Below the pieces are notes generated by a model, which saw nothing but the letters and a program-made list of their open reading frames with translations, was not told where the DNA came from and searched no databases. Below are positions 6,411 to 6,420 of a stretch of 6,420 nucleotides of DNA, piece after piece. Where the stretch lies: positions 1-6,420 of the forward strand of contig JAFUWM010000054.1 of the NCBI GenBank assembly GCA_017483425.1. The letters run 5' to 3'. This DNA comes from Lachnospiraceae bacterium (GTDB taxonomy: Bacteria > Bacillota > Clostridia > Lachnospirales > Lachnospiraceae). Position numbers and translations under genes: made by a program. The number at the start of each line of letters is the position of its first letter. Position 1 is the first letter of the stretch.

Positions 6411-6420
6411 TACATCTGAT

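Noticed and set aside
1..6420. CRISPR array, tRNA, rRNA or insertion sequence
   Set aside because: No regularly spaced direct repeats, no cloverleaf-like stretch, no transposase frame and no rRNA-like segments were seen; nearly all sequence is coding on the minus strand.

Overview
The window reads as chromosomal DNA of a low-to-mid GC Clostridia bacterium, most likely a Lachnospiraceae member (rumen or gut type). This rests on the style of the proteins: a trigger-factor-like lipoprotein with a Gram-positive lipobox, a giant hybrid kinase whose HPt and C-terminal tail look like those of Lachnospiraceae sensors, Shine-Dalgarno sites of AGGAG type, and a long GAGCG-rich palindromic intergenic element. 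The taxonomic call is from pattern memory, not from a search. All three genes I can support lie on the minus strand, so the window is best read from its right end to its left.

Right to left: (1) a short leader at 6347-6420 carries an extended -10 promoter candidate and a ribosome binding site. (2) At 1991-6346 is a 1451-residue soluble signalling protein. It joins a FIST ligand-sensing module, a HisKA/HATPase histidine kinase, two receiver domains, an HD-GYP cyclic-di-GMP phosphodiesterase, an HPt phosphotransfer domain and a helical C-terminal tail. (3) Only 21 bases downstream, at 1202-1969, is a 255-residue response regulator made of a degenerate receiver followed by an intact receiver, with no DNA-binding output. 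The two form an operon. (4) A 326-base intergenic region (876-1201) holds a roughly 200-base imperfect palindrome (966-1166) that looks like a dispersed repeat or structured RNA, followed by the promoter of the next gene with a 7-bp-arm inverted repeat sitting exactly in its spacer. (5) At 1-875 is the 5' part of a lipoprotein gene with an FKBP-type prolyl isomerase domain and a trigger-factor-like C-terminal region. It runs off the left edge.

How they may work together: the kinase probably senses a small intracellular ligand through FIST, autophosphorylates at His460, and passes phosphate among two internal receivers, the HPt (His1320) and the separate regulator (Asp180). Receiver 2 lies directly before the HD-GYP domain, as in RpfG-type proteins, so the likely output is control of cyclic-di-GMP breakdown. 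The lipoprotein foldase has its own promoter and no evident functional link to the signalling operon. The most unusual items are the full domain fusion, the pseudo-receiver partner, and the palindromic element.
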